From Nocardia iowensis (GTDB lineage Bacteria; Actinomycetota; Actinomycetes; Mycobacteriales; Mycobacteriaceae), in assembly GCF_019222765.1 (NCBI RefSeq), contig NZ_CP078145.1:2480001-2544000 (forward strand): a stretch of DNA of 64,000 nt. Direction: 5' to 3'. This document shows positions 46,210 through 54,970 of the stretch, piece after piece. Every line of letters begins with the position of its first letter. The first letter of the stretch is position 1. A program made the position numbers and the translations under genes. The notes under the pieces were generated by a model, which was not told the origin of the DNA, searched no databases, and saw nothing but the letters and a program-made list of their open reading frames with translations.

Positions 46210-46463
46210 CAGTAGGTTTCCTTCCAGTCGAGGCACTGCCGTGCCGCCGGGTGGCTGCCGGTGCCCGCGGCGTCGGGTGCGAAAAACAGCGCGTGCTGCC
46301 ATAGGGCTGCGGCGGCGGAGTGCTCGGGCGCGCGCAGGTGCGTGCGCCACCAGCGTTTCGCCATGGCGGGCAGCGATGGGGCCTGCTCCGGTCGGCTCCG
46401 GCAGCACGCGCGCCGGTCGGTGCGGACGAGTATCCGGCTGTGCCGGTAGGTCGGATCCGACAT
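46209..46463 (-). CDS. Orphan 84-residue protein embedded in the organosulfur operon
   Basis: A small basic protein that I do not recognise. It contains a CC pair (RRACCRSRP), an AMAKRWWRTHLRAPEH block rich in Trp, Arg and His, and WQHALFF before a C-terminal DWKETY. No signal peptide or membrane segment is visible. Both ends share one base with the neighbouring genes (TGATG at 46463 and at 46209), which argues that it is really translated. Candidates are a flavin or substrate chaperone or a metal-binding accessory factor; nothing beyond context supports this. Confidence 0.6.
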   Translation of the reverse strand: MSDPTYRHSRILVRTDRRACCRSRPEQAPSLPAMAKRWWRTHLRAPEHSAAAALWQHALFFAPDAAGTGSHPAARQCLDWKETY

Positions 46464-48097
46464 CAGGATGGTCCTTTCGCGACGGCGTGGGTGGGGATGG
46501 CCGACAACAGCTCACGGGTGTATTCGTGCTGCGGGTTGCCGAAAATCTCTGCGGTGGGCCCGGATTCGACGATGCGTCCGTGCCGCATGACCGCCACGTG
46601 ATCGCTGATCCGGCGGACCACCGCGAGGTCGTGCGAGATGAACAGGTAACTCAGCGCGAGTTCGGCTTGCAGCCGGTCGAGCAGCTCCAAAATCTGGGCC
46701 TGGACCGAGGCGTCGAGGGCGGAGACCGGTTCGTCCAGCACCAGCAGGTCCGGGTGCAGGGCGAGGGCGCGGGCGATGGCGACGCGCTGGCGTTGTCCGC
46801 CGGACAGTTCCGCGGGGCGGCGTTGCGCGAAGTGCTCCGGCAGCGCCACCTGTCCGAGCAGTTCGGCGACCCGCGCCTGCCTGGCCGCGCGATCGCCGAC
46901 GCCATAGGCGCGCAATGGTTCCGCGATGATGGTGCCAACCCGCCACCGTGGATCCAGCGACGAATACGGGTTCTGATACACCACCTGGAACCGCTTGCGC
47001 AGCGCCCGCAGCCGCGATCCGCGGACCCGGGTCAGCTCGTGCCCGTCGAACGTGACGCGTCCGCTGTCGGGCTCGGTGAGCCGCAGCGCGATTCGCGCCG
47101 TCGTCGACTTACCGGAACCGGATTCGCCTACCAGCGACAGGGTTTCGCCGCGCCCGAGTTCGAAGCCGACGCCGGCGACCGCCGTCACCGACCCGCCCGC
47201 CTGCGCGCGGAAACGCTTGCGCACCTCGCGCAGCGCGAGCAGTGGGGCACCCGTACGCGGCTTCGGTGTCCGGTAGGCGCCCGCGGGCGCCAGGCTCGGT
47301 GACGCCGCGAGCAGCCGCTTCGTGTACGGATGGCGCGGCTCGGTCAGCACGGTCGCGGTCGGTCCGCTCTCCACGATCTCACCGCCGCTCAAGACGACAA
47401 TCCGATCCGCACGCTCGGCGGCCACCGCGAGATCGTGCGTGATCAGCAGCACCGCGGTGCCGTTGGCCGCGATCTGGGTCGCCAGCTGATCGAGCACCCG
47501 GCGCGCCACCGTGGCGTCCAGCGCACTGGTCGGCTCGTCCGCGATCACCAGCTCCGGTTGGCAGGCCAGCGCGGACGCGATGAGCACCCGCTGCCGTTGC
47601 CCGCCCGACAGCTCATGCGGGTACTGCACCTCCCGCAGTTCCGGCCGATCCAGTCCGGCATCGGCCAGCAGCTCGACCGCACGCCCGCGCGCCGACCGGC
47701 GGTCGGCCAACCGGTGCACCACCAGCGCCTCGGCCACCTGGTCGCCGACGCGCCGTACCGGATTCAGCGACAACCCGGGATCCTGCGGCACGAAGCCGAT
47801 CCGGGCACCACGCAGCTGCCGCAAAGCTCGTTCGGAGCGTGTATCGATGACCTGCCCGTCGAAGGCGATCGTCCCGGCGGTGATTTCGGCATTCGCCCCG
47901 AGCAGGCCGATCACCGCCTGCGCGAGAGTCGACTTGCCCGAGCCGGATTCGCCGACGAGCGCCACCACTTCGCCCCGCGACACACTCAGCGACACCCCGG
48001 CCAATGCGGTGACCGGGCCGGAGTCGGTCCGGTAACGGACGCGGAGGTTGTCGATCCGCAACAGCGGACCGGTTGCCCGAGACGGAGAAGTGGTCAT
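46463..48097 (-). CDS. Fused oligopeptide-type ABC ATPase (DppD-DppF fusion)
   Basis: A 544-residue protein with two complete ABC ATPase domains. Domain 1 has GESGSGKST near residue 50, signature LSGGQRQRV and Walker B LVIADEPTSALD. Domain 2 repeats these as GESGSGKST near 335, LSGGQRQRV and LLVLDEPVSALD. The oligopeptide-binding C-terminal HPYTKRLLAASP and EYTRELLSAIP tails follow each domain. Fusion replaces the separate DppD and DppF subunits. ATG at 48097 begins 2 bp after the permease stop. It energises import for the two permeases and solute-binding lipoprotein upstream. Confidence 0.93.
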   Translation of the reverse strand: MTTSPSRATGPLLRIDNLRVRYRTDSGPVTALAGVSLSVSRGEVVALVGESGSGKSTLAQAVIGLLGANAEITAGTIAFDGQVIDTRSERALRQLRGARIGFVPQDPGLSLNPVRRVGDQVAEALVVHRLADRRSARGRAVELLADAGLDRPELREVQYPHELSGGQRQRVLIASALACQPELVIADEPTSALDATVARRVLDQLATQIAANGTAVLLITHDLAVAAERADRIVVLSGGEIVESGPTATVLTEPRHPYTKRLLAASPSLAPAGAYRTPKPRTGAPLLALREVRKRFRAQAGGSVTAVAGVGFELGRGETLSLVGESGSGKSTTARIALRLTEPDSGRVTFDGHELTRVRGSRLRALRKRFQVVYQNPYSSLDPRWRVGTIIAEPLRAYGVGDRAARQARVAELLGQVALPEHFAQRRPAELSGGQRQRVAIARALALHPDLLVLDEPVSALDASVQAQILELLDRLQAELALSYLFISHDLAVVRRISDHVAVMRHGRIVESGPTAEIFGNPQHEYTRELLSAIPTHAVAKGPS

Positions 48098-48099
48098 GG

Positions 48100-48966
48100 C
48101 TATTCGTTCCTTCCTGCGGCGCGCCCGAGACGCTGGGCGGCCAAGACGACCGCGATGATGACCAGGCCGGGGAGCGTGGTCATCCACCAGGCGGTGGCGA
48201 GGTAGTTGCGGCCCTCGGAGATGAGCGAACCCCATTCGGGGATCGGTGGTTTCGCGCCGTAGCCGAGGAAGCTCAGCGCCGAGACCGAGAGCACGGCCAT
48301 ACCGAACTCGACGGCGGCCAGCGCGAGCACCGGCTGGTAGGAGTTGGGCAGCACGTGTCGCAGCAGGACCGTGTACCAGCGGACACCGGATGCCTGCGCG
48401 GCCTCGACGTACACCGCGTGGCGCACCCGCAGCACGTCCGATCGCATCACTCGCGCGAAGTTGGCGACCAGCGAGACACCCACCGCGATCGCCACATTGC
48501 GGGTGCCGAAGCCGAGCGCGGTGACCAGTGCCAGCGACAGCAGCAGCGCCGGAATCGACAGCAGCACATCGACGAAGCGCATGACCACGGTGTCGACAAC
48601 CCCACCGGCCGCCCCGGACAGCAGGCCGAGGACCGATCCCGCGATGAGCGCGATGCCGACCGCGGCAAGCGTGGCGGTGAGCGAAAGGCCCGCGCCGTGC
48701 ACCATGCGCGTGTAGAGATCGCGCCCGAGATTGTCGGTGCCGAACCAATGTTGCGCGCTGGGGCTTTGGAACTTCTGCGCAGGTATCCCGGTCAGCGGAT
48801 CGCCACTGGCGAATACCGAAGGAAAGAGCGCCCAGCCGACGGCGAGCGCCGCGACCAGCCCGGACAATGTCAGTACCGCATTGTCACGCAACCACTTCCA
48901 GTGCAGGACGGGGCCGCGCAGCCGCGGGAAGGTCGCGCGCCGTCGTTCATCGATGACGTCAACCAT
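48100..48966 (-). CDS. Oligopeptide-type ABC transporter permease (DppC-like)
   Basis: A 288-residue permease with about six membrane helices. The OppC N-terminal domain and FGTDNLGRDLYTRMVHGA are typical. The EAA motif, which contacts the ATPase, is YVEAAQASGVRWYTVLLRHVLPN, described here by its start and the R-H-V-L-P-N end. The C-terminal SALSFLGYGAKPPIPEWG is the second family signature. Its start overlaps the DppB-like stop by 8 nt. Confidence 0.93.
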   Translation of the reverse strand: MVDVIDERRRATFPRLRGPVLHWKWLRDNAVLTLSGLVAALAVGWALFPSVFASGDPLTGIPAQKFQSPSAQHWFGTDNLGRDLYTRMVHGAGLSLTATLAAVGIALIAGSVLGLLSGAAGGVVDTVVMRFVDVLLSIPALLLSLALVTALGFGTRNVAIAVGVSLVANFARVMRSDVLRVRHAVYVEAAQASGVRWYTVLLRHVLPNSYQPVLALAAVEFGMAVLSVSALSFLGYGAKPPIPEWGSLISEGRNYLATAWWMTTLPGLVIIAVVLAAQRLGRAAGRNE

Positions 48967-49969
48967 GTATGGCCACCTTTTCGGCAGTGCCGCCGAGCTC
49001 GGCGGGCGTGTTTTCAGCCGGGGCCGCGCGCCAGGAACGCGCGGCGATGCGCGGGTCGAGCAGCGGATACAATAGGTCCACCGCGAGATTCACCGTCACG
49101 AAGACGAGCGAGGTGAGCAGGACGACGCCCTGCACCACCGGAATGTCCTGGGCCAGCACGGCGGTCTGGGTGAGGCGCCCGACGCCAGGGCGGGCGAAGA
49201 CGGTTTCCACCACGACCGATCCGGCGAGCATGTTGCCGACCAACACGCCAGCGATGGTGAAGGTGGGCACGCTGGCCGGGCGCAGCACGTGCTTGCGTTG
49301 CACCCACCAGCGCGAACCACCCTTCGCCAGCGCTACATCCACAAACGGCTGCCGCCAGGTCGATGCCAGGCCCGAGGCCAGCACCTGGGCGATCACCGCA
49401 CCGATCGGCATGGCCAGGGTCAGCGCGGGCAGTACCGTGCCCGAGAAGCCGTGACCGCCGAAGGCGGGAGCAAGCCGCCAGTGGAACGAGAACAGTTGCA
49501 GCAGTAGCAGACCGGTCCAGAAGGTCGGCACCGACACCCCTAGGGAGGGCAGCGCGCCGAGTGCGGTGCGCAGCCATGGTCGCCGGGTGTAGGTCGCGGC
49601 CAGCGCCAGCGCCACGCCGCCGATAGTCGCGAAAAGCAAGGCGAGCCCGGCCAATCCGAGCGTCGACGGCAGCGCGTCGCCGATGGCGTCGGTGACCGGC
49701 TGCCCGGTGACGATCGAATGTCCGAGGTCGCCGTGCACCGCATGCCCGAGCGCCGTCCAATACTGTTCCCACAGTGGGCGATCCAGTCCGTAGCGGGCCT
49801 GTAGTTCGGCGATGGCCGCTTTGTCCACCGGTGTGCCCGCACCGGCGCCGTCGGCCGCGATCGAGATGGGATCGGCGGGCAACAGGTAGAGCACCACGAA
49901 GGAGATGGTGAACGCCGCCCACAGCACCCATGCCGCTTGCAGCACCCGCAGCGTCAGATAGCGCGCCAT
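48959..49969 (-). CDS. Oligopeptide-type ABC transporter permease (DppB-like)
   Basis: A 336-residue permease. The N-terminal ARYLTLRVLQAAWVLWAAFTISFVVLYLLPADP is the typical OppB entry with the P-x-D-P end. RYGLDRPLWEQYW and GDLGHSIVTGQPV follow, and the EAA-like loop VDVALAKGGSRWWVQRKHVLRPA is recognisable although it starts VALAKG instead of YVRTARAKG. ATG at 49969 is chosen; the frame extends to 50089 inside the lipoprotein gene. It begins 2 bp after the solute-binding protein stop. Confidence 0.92.
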   Translation of the reverse strand: MARYLTLRVLQAAWVLWAAFTISFVVLYLLPADPISIAADGAGAGTPVDKAAIAELQARYGLDRPLWEQYWTALGHAVHGDLGHSIVTGQPVTDAIGDALPSTLGLAGLALLFATIGGVALALAATYTRRPWLRTALGALPSLGVSVPTFWTGLLLLQLFSFHWRLAPAFGGHGFSGTVLPALTLAMPIGAVIAQVLASGLASTWRQPFVDVALAKGGSRWWVQRKHVLRPASVPTFTIAGVLVGNMLAGSVVVETVFARPGVGRLTQTAVLAQDIPVVQGVVLLTSLVFVTVNLAVDLLYPLLDPRIAARSWRAAPAENTPAELGGTAEKVAIHG

Positions 49970-49971
49970 CG

Positions 49972-51591
49972 CTACCGCCCGCTCAGCCAGGTGTCGAAGA
50001 ACTGTAGTCGCGCCGACGCCTCGAACCTCAGGTCCTGGGCGGTGCCGCTCGCACCGATCGCCTGGGACAGTTCCACCGTCGGAATCCACAGCCCGGCGTC
50101 GAGCGCCTGCTGCTGGGCGGTGTGCACGAGGGCGGTTCGCGCATCGGTGTCGGCCGTGCTCAGCTGACCGTCCAACGCGTCGTCCAGTGCCGGGACGCGG
50201 TCGCGCGCATTGAGATTGCGGCCGTCGAGGCCGAACGTGGTGCGCAGGATGTCCCCGTCGGCGCGGGTGGTGTTGTAGTAGGTGCTGTCGAAATCCTTCG
50301 CGTTCTGCCGCGCCGTTGTCTCGGCGAGCGACAACAGGTCCAGCTTCAGTTCGACCCCGACCTGCCGCAGTTGCTGCTGCACCAGCTCGATGATCGCCTG
50401 ATTGCCCGCGAACACCTGACTGAAAATCACCGAGAAGGACAGCCGCTCACCGTTCTTCACCCGGATGCCATCCCCGCCCGGCACCCAACCGGCCCGGTCG
50501 AGAATGCCGCGCGCCTTCTCGGGGTCGTGCGCGAGTCGCGCCGAAAGATCCTGATAGCCGGGCGTACTGCTGGCCAGCGTGCTGGATGCGGGCTTGAACT
50601 GCGGTCCGAGCACGGTGTCCACCAGCTGCTTACGGTCGATCGCGGGTAGCAGGGCTTGGCGGACTGCGGGATCGCGCAACGGACCGCGGGTCACATTGGG
50701 CTGGAAGCCGAACGGCACACCCGGATTCGCGGTACTCAATACCCGTCCGCCGGTCGCCTCGATCTGCGGGGTGTCCTGCGGCAGCGCATCGCTGATGGCA
50801 TCGAGCTGCCCCGAGGCGAGACTGCCGGTGCGCACGCCGGATTCGGGCACCACCGTGAATTCGATCTTGTCCAGGTACGCCTCGCCACGGTGCCCGAACA
50901 CCGCCGAACCCCATTGGTAACCGGCGCGTTTGGCCAGCGTCACCGACGCGTCCTGGCGGTAGCTCCCGTAGGTGAACGGACCGCTGGCGATATTGTCGCC
51001 GAGGCAGCGTTGCTCGGCGGACTTGCCGGTGGTGGCATCGGCCAGAATCCCGAGCTGGGTGGTCGAGGATGCCTGCAGGAATTGCGCGTTGGGCTTGCTG
51101 AACTCCACCCGTGCGGTCAGCCGGTCCACGGCCGTGGTGCCGACATAGTTGGTGAGGTAGCTGGCGGCCAGCGGTGCTTTGGCCGAACCGAGCCGGATGA
51201 TCGAATCGAAGGTGTTGCGCACCGACTCGGCGGTCAGCGGGGTGCCGTCGCTGAAGGTGACGCCATCGACCAGGTGGAAGGTGAACACCTTCGCGTCCGG
51301 CGTGACCTCCCAGCTGCGCGCGAGCCACGGCTTCAGCTCACCCGTCGCCGGGTCCTGGTCGGTCAGCGAATCGACGATCTGCCGCGTCACGTACAGGGTT
51401 TGGTTGCTGCCCGACTGCGCGGGATCCGAGCAGGTCGGCGCTTGCGAGAGGCCGTAGCGCATGGTGCCACCCGGCTGCGGCGGGCCAGCGGCACCGCCGG
51501 GTGCGGCCGAATCACTGCCACAGGCAGCCACGGTGGTGGCCGTGGCAAGTGCGGCTGCCAGCACGAGTATTCGGCGGCGGGTTCGGATCAC
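49972..51591 (-). CDS. Family 5 extracellular solute-binding lipoprotein
   Basis: A 539-residue lipoprotein that would capture the ligand for the DppBCDF-type importer. The signal peptide ends in VAAC, a lipobox. The SBP_bac_5 pattern is clear: GGTMRYGLSQAPT, FTFHLVDGVTFSDGTPLTAESV, the ASGPFTYGSY turn and the PAIDRKQLVD block. The family binds peptides, nickel, glutathione or opines. In this sulfur-controlled operon, a thiol or thioether compound is likely, but inferred. The GTG start overlaps the LLM stop by 4 nt. Confidence 0.92.
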   Translation of the reverse strand: MIRTRRRILVLAAALATATTVAACGSDSAAPGGAAGPPQPGGTMRYGLSQAPTCSDPAQSGSNQTLYVTRQIVDSLTDQDPATGELKPWLARSWEVTPDAKVFTFHLVDGVTFSDGTPLTAESVRNTFDSIIRLGSAKAPLAASYLTNYVGTTAVDRLTARVEFSKPNAQFLQASSTTQLGILADATTGKSAEQRCLGDNIASGPFTYGSYRQDASVTLAKRAGYQWGSAVFGHRGEAYLDKIEFTVVPESGVRTGSLASGQLDAISDALPQDTPQIEATGGRVLSTANPGVPFGFQPNVTRGPLRDPAVRQALLPAIDRKQLVDTVLGPQFKPASSTLASSTPGYQDLSARLAHDPEKARGILDRAGWVPGGDGIRVKNGERLSFSVIFSQVFAGNQAIIELVQQQLRQVGVELKLDLLSLAETTARQNAKDFDSTYYNTTRADGDILRTTFGLDGRNLNARDRVPALDDALDGQLSTADTDARTALVHTAQQQALDAGLWIPTVELSQAIGASGTAQDLRFEASARLQFFDTWLSGR

Positions 51592-52691
51592 GGTGCTACT
51601 CCAGATATTTCGGTACGGACGAGCGCGTCGCGTGGGTCCGGATCGGCGCCGGTCGCCAACGGGCGGCTGGGGATTCGACGGCGCAGCTCCGGCGCCACCT
51701 CGGTCTGGAACAGCGCCAGGCTGTCCAGATAGTCGATCTGCGGGCGGCCGTCGCGTTCGACGGACAGGTGGATCACCTCGTGGCCGAACCGCTCGTGCTG
51801 CCTGCCGACCTTGTCGATCACCTGCTCCGGGCTGCCGACCAGCGCCGAACTTCGAGTGACGAAATCGTCCAGGGTCTCGAACACGATCGGCAGTCCGAGC
51901 CTGCGTGCCGACGCGAGTCGCGCCTCGAAGATCGGCCGATAGACGTCAAGAGCCTGCTGGGATGTTCGCGCGACATGGAATCCGGCCGTGCCCGCGCCGA
52001 CCAGCGCGTCGGCGGGATTGTGCCCGTAGAACTCCCAGCGCTCCCGGTAGTAACGGACCAGTTCGGCGTACGGCTCGATCGGGTTGGTGACATTCGCCGA
52101 GAACAACGGATCACCATGGCGCGCCGCGAGTTCCACCGAGTCGCGGCTGGTTGCGCTGCCGTGCCAGATCCGGATCTCCGGCTGCCACGGCCGCGGCAGC
52201 GCCTTGGCGTTCGTCAACTCCGGCCGGAACCGGCCCGACCAGGTGACGTTGTCGCTGCGCCACAGTGCCCGGAACAGGTCGTAGCCTTCGCGATTGCGAT
52301 CCCACTGGTCGTCGGTGGTGACCTGGAACAGCTCGGCCTGCGCGGTCCCGTTGCCCTTACCGATGATCAGCTCCAACCGGCCACCGGACAGGTTGTCCAG
52401 CGTCGAGTAGTCCTCGAAGGCGCGCACCGGGTCGAGCAGGCTGAGCGTGGTGACCGCGGTGAACAAGGTGATCCGCGAGGTGACCGCGGCGATATGGCTG
52501 AGGATCACCGGGGGAGCGGCGGACAGGAACGGATCCTCGTGCCGCTCACCGACGGCGAATCCGTCGTACCCGAGATCCTCGGCCAGCCTTGCCTGTTCGA
52601 CGACGTCGCGCAGCCGTTCCCTGGTGCCGGGCATGCGCAAGGTCGTCGGGTCCGGCACCCGCGTGACCAGGGTGAACAGCAGGAACTTCAT
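51588..52691 (-). CDS. LLM class flavin-dependent monooxygenase
   Basis: A 367-residue luciferase-like protein of the group that includes alkanal and sulfur-compound monooxygenases. Landmarks are GFAVGERHEDPFLSAAPPVILSHIAAVT (key residues GER.E.PF), SGGRLELIIGKG, and WHGSATSRDSVELAARHGDPLFS. The motif VGSPEQVIDKV is typical near the C terminus. It differs from the NtaA-group members downstream, so the operon has several classes of flavin oxygenase. The ATG at 52691 overlaps the GNAT stop by 4 nt. Confidence 0.9.
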   Translation of the reverse strand: MKFLLFTLVTRVPDPTTLRMPGTRERLRDVVEQARLAEDLGYDGFAVGERHEDPFLSAAPPVILSHIAAVTSRITLFTAVTTLSLLDPVRAFEDYSTLDNLSGGRLELIIGKGNGTAQAELFQVTTDDQWDRNREGYDLFRALWRSDNVTWSGRFRPELTNAKALPRPWQPEIRIWHGSATSRDSVELAARHGDPLFSANVTNPIEPYAELVRYYRERWEFYGHNPADALVGAGTAGFHVARTSQQALDVYRPIFEARLASARRLGLPIVFETLDDFVTRSSALVGSPEQVIDKVGRQHERFGHEVIHLSVERDGRPQIDYLDSLALFQTEVAPELRRRIPSRPLATGADPDPRDALVRTEISGVAP

Positions 52692-53209
52692 GCGGTTGCT
52701 CCCAGTTCGTCGACGGGTAGGTACTTTTCGAACGGGTGCGGGCCGATCTGCTCGGCAGGCACCGCCGGGTCGTAGAGTGCGGTGTAGCCCGCGGCCAGGT
52801 AGAGGCCGACGGCTTCCGGCTGGCGCGGACCGGTGGTCAGGTAGATGCGCCGATACCCGCGCCGCCCGACTTCGGCTTCGAGCTGCTTCAGCACGAACAA
52901 CCCGAGCCCCTGCCTACGATGTTCGCGTGCGGTCCAGATCCGTTTGAGCTCGGCCGTTTCCGCGTCATAACGCTGGAAGGCGCCGCCCGCCACCGCCTCG
53001 CCGTCGCGGGTGACCACGAGCAGCGCGCCGTGCGGCGGCGCGAACTCGGCGGCCGGATAGTCGCGCAGCGTCGCGTGCATCTCACCGGCGCTGCGGCCGT
53101 AGCGGCTGCTGTACTCGACGGCGAGCTCGGCGAGCAGCGGCGCGGCCAGCGGATCGTCCTGGGCGACCTGGTGCACCCGCAGGTGCTGGGCCGAAAGTTG
53201 TTGTGGCAC
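52688..53209 (-). CDS. GNAT family N-acetyltransferase
   Basis: A 173-residue GCN5-type acetyltransferase. The acetyl-CoA pyrophosphate loop is EHRRQGLGLFVLKQLE near residue 98, and RIYLTTGPRQPEAVGLYLAAGY is the following strand-helix pair. GNAT enzymes in the Bacillus ytm/yxe systems N-acetylate S-substituted cysteine before oxidative cleavage, and this gene has the same position beside an amino-acid ABC importer. No deacetylase gene was found in the operon. GTG at 53209 begins 4 nt after the upstream stop. Confidence 0.88.
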   Translation of the reverse strand: MPQQLSAQHLRVHQVAQDDPLAAPLLAELAVEYSSRYGRSAGEMHATLRDYPAAEFAPPHGALLVVTRDGEAVAGGAFQRYDAETAELKRIWTAREHRRQGLGLFVLKQLEAEVGRRGYRRIYLTTGPRQPEAVGLYLAAGYTALYDPAVPAEQIGPHPFEKYLPVDELGATA

Positions 53210-53213
53210 CGGT

Positions 53214-54185
53214 TCACCGCCCCTTCGGTAGGCCGGGCGGGTTGATCCGCGATTCGGTGACCTGCTCGGTCCGCAGCCCCCACCGATCGATCACCTGCTG
53301 ATAGGTGCCATGTTCGATGGCGTAGGCGAGGGCGTGCTGGATGGCGGCGGCCAGGCCGGTGTTCTTCTTGGTGAGCACCGCTATCTCGCCCTGCAACGCG
53401 TCGCCCGCGCCGGAGAAGGTGGCCAGGATCTTCGTCTGTTTCGCCGTGGCGGAGTGATAGATCGCGGTCGGGTTGGGGCCGATGTAGCCGTCGAGCCGCT
53501 GCGAGGCGAGCGCGAGGTAGTAGTCGCTGGTCTGCTGGAAGTAGGCGATGTCGATGGGCGCCAGGCCCTCGGCGCGGTTCTGCTCATTCCACTTCACCAG
53601 CAGTTGTTCCTGATTGGTGCCGCTGCCGACGCCGATCCGCTTGCCCGCCAGGCTCTTACGGTCCTGGTACGCCAGGGTGCTCTGGTTGGGTACTTCCAGC
53701 GCCACAGTGTCCTTGCGGTAGGTGGCGAAGTCATATTTCTCCTTGCGCTCCTCGGTCACCGTGACATTGGAGATGAAGGCGTCGACCTCACCGGAATCGA
53801 TGCGCACGAAGTTCTGTGACCAATCCGCCACCTGCGCATCGAGTTTCAGGCCGAGGATGTCGGCGATCAGCGAGGCGAAATCGACCTCGGAGCCGACCAC
53901 GGTCTTGTCGTCCTCGGCGTAGAAGCGCAGCGGCGGCGCGGTGCCGGACGAGCCGGTCACCACCAGGGTGCCGCGGTCCCGAATGGCCTGCGGCACTTCG
54001 GCGGCGATGCTGTCCACCTTGGCGGCGCGGACGCGGCCGGACTGGGCGGCGGAGAGGTCGAAGGTGATCGCACCGGCGGGCTGGCCCGCGGAATCCGCAT
54101 CGGGGTCGGTGCAGCCGGTGGCCAGCAGCACGACCGCGGTCGCGGCGGTGGCCAGGGCGGAAAGCTTCATCGGGTACCTGTTCAT
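53214..54185 (-). CDS. Amino-acid ABC transporter substrate-binding lipoprotein
   Basis: A 323-residue family 3 solute-binding protein. The lipobox is ATGC at residues about 22-25. The conserved features are TLVVTGSSGTAPPLRFYAEDDKTVVGSEVDFA (the P-x-x-F and G-x-E-x-D parts bind the amino acid), and FISNVTVTEERKEKYDF. The family binds polar amino acids, cystine and S-substituted cysteines. ATG at 54185 shares one base with the ATPase stop; an internal ATG at 54170 is possible. Ligand inferred to be a sulfur amino acid because of the SAM riboswitch. Confidence 0.92.
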   Translation of the reverse strand: MNRYPMKLSALATAATAVVLLATGCTDPDADSAGQPAGAITFDLSAAQSGRVRAAKVDSIAAEVPQAIRDRGTLVVTGSSGTAPPLRFYAEDDKTVVGSEVDFASLIADILGLKLDAQVADWSQNFVRIDSGEVDAFISNVTVTEERKEKYDFATYRKDTVALEVPNQSTLAYQDRKSLAGKRIGVGSGTNQEQLLVKWNEQNRAEGLAPIDIAYFQQTSDYYLALASQRLDGYIGPNPTAIYHSATAKQTKILATFSGAGDALQGEIAVLTKKNTGLAAAIQHALAYAIEHGTYQQVIDRWGLRTEQVTESRINPPGLPKGR

Positions 54186-54970
54186 CAGCGGACTCGGGAC
54201 AGAAAGGCGCGGGTGCGCGGGTGGCGCGGATTATCGAGGACGGACTGCGGCGTGCCCTGTTCGACGATGGCGCCCGCGTCCAAGAACACGACGGTGTCGG
54301 CGATTTCGCGGGCGAAGCCGATCTCGTGGGTGACGATCACCAGTGCGGTGCCGCCGTGCGCGAGATCGCGGATCACGTCGAGCACCTCGCCGACCAGCTC
54401 GGGATCCAATGCGGAAGTCGGCTCGTCGAACAGGATCACTCGGGGGCGCAGGGCAAGTGCCCGCGCGATCGCCACCCGCTGCTGCTGTCCGCCGGACAGC
54501 CGGCGCGGATACGCGTCGGCCAACTCGCCGATGCCGACCCGCTCCAGCAGCACCCGCGCCTCGGCTTCGACCTCCTTGCGGTCACGGCGCTTGCCCGCTG
54601 TGCGGCCGTGTGTGGAAAGCGGTGCGAGCGTGACATTGTCGAGCACCGTCAAATGCGGGAACAGGTTGAACTGCTGGAAGACGAACCCGATCCGGGAACG
54701 CTGCTTGCGCACCTCACGATCGGGCAGCGCGTGCAACATGTTGCGGCGCAGCCGATATCCGATCAGCTCACCGTCGATGTGCACGGTGCCCGCATCCAGC
54801 GACTCCAGATGATTGACCACCCGCAGCAGCGTGGACTTGCCGGAGCCGGAGGGACCGATCACCGTCACCACCTCGCCGGAGCGCACGGTCAAATCGACGC
54901 CACGCAGCACCTCGTGCGCACCATAGGATTTGCGGACGCCGCGAATTTCGACGGCGGGTGCGGCGGTCAT
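54185..54970 (-). CDS. Amino-acid ABC transporter ATP-binding protein
   Basis: A 261-residue polar-amino-acid-type ATPase. Walker A is GPSGSGKST near residue 40. FQQFNLFPHLTVLDNVTLAP contains the Q-loop region typical of GlnQ-like proteins, the signature is LSGGQQQRVAIARAL, and Walker B is VILFDEPTSALDPE. An insert of about ten residues (IGYRLRRNMLHA) sits before the Q-loop. ATG at 54970 overlaps the permease stop by 4 nt. Confidence 0.93.
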   Translation of the reverse strand: MTAAPAVEIRGVRKSYGAHEVLRGVDLTVRSGEVVTVIGPSGSGKSTLLRVVNHLESLDAGTVHIDGELIGYRLRRNMLHALPDREVRKQRSRIGFVFQQFNLFPHLTVLDNVTLAPLSTHGRTAGKRRDRKEVEAEARVLLERVGIGELADAYPRRLSGGQQQRVAIARALALRPRVILFDEPTSALDPELVGEVLDVIRDLAHGGTALVIVTHEIGFAREIADTVVFLDAGAIVEQGTPQSVLDNPRHPRTRAFLSRVR

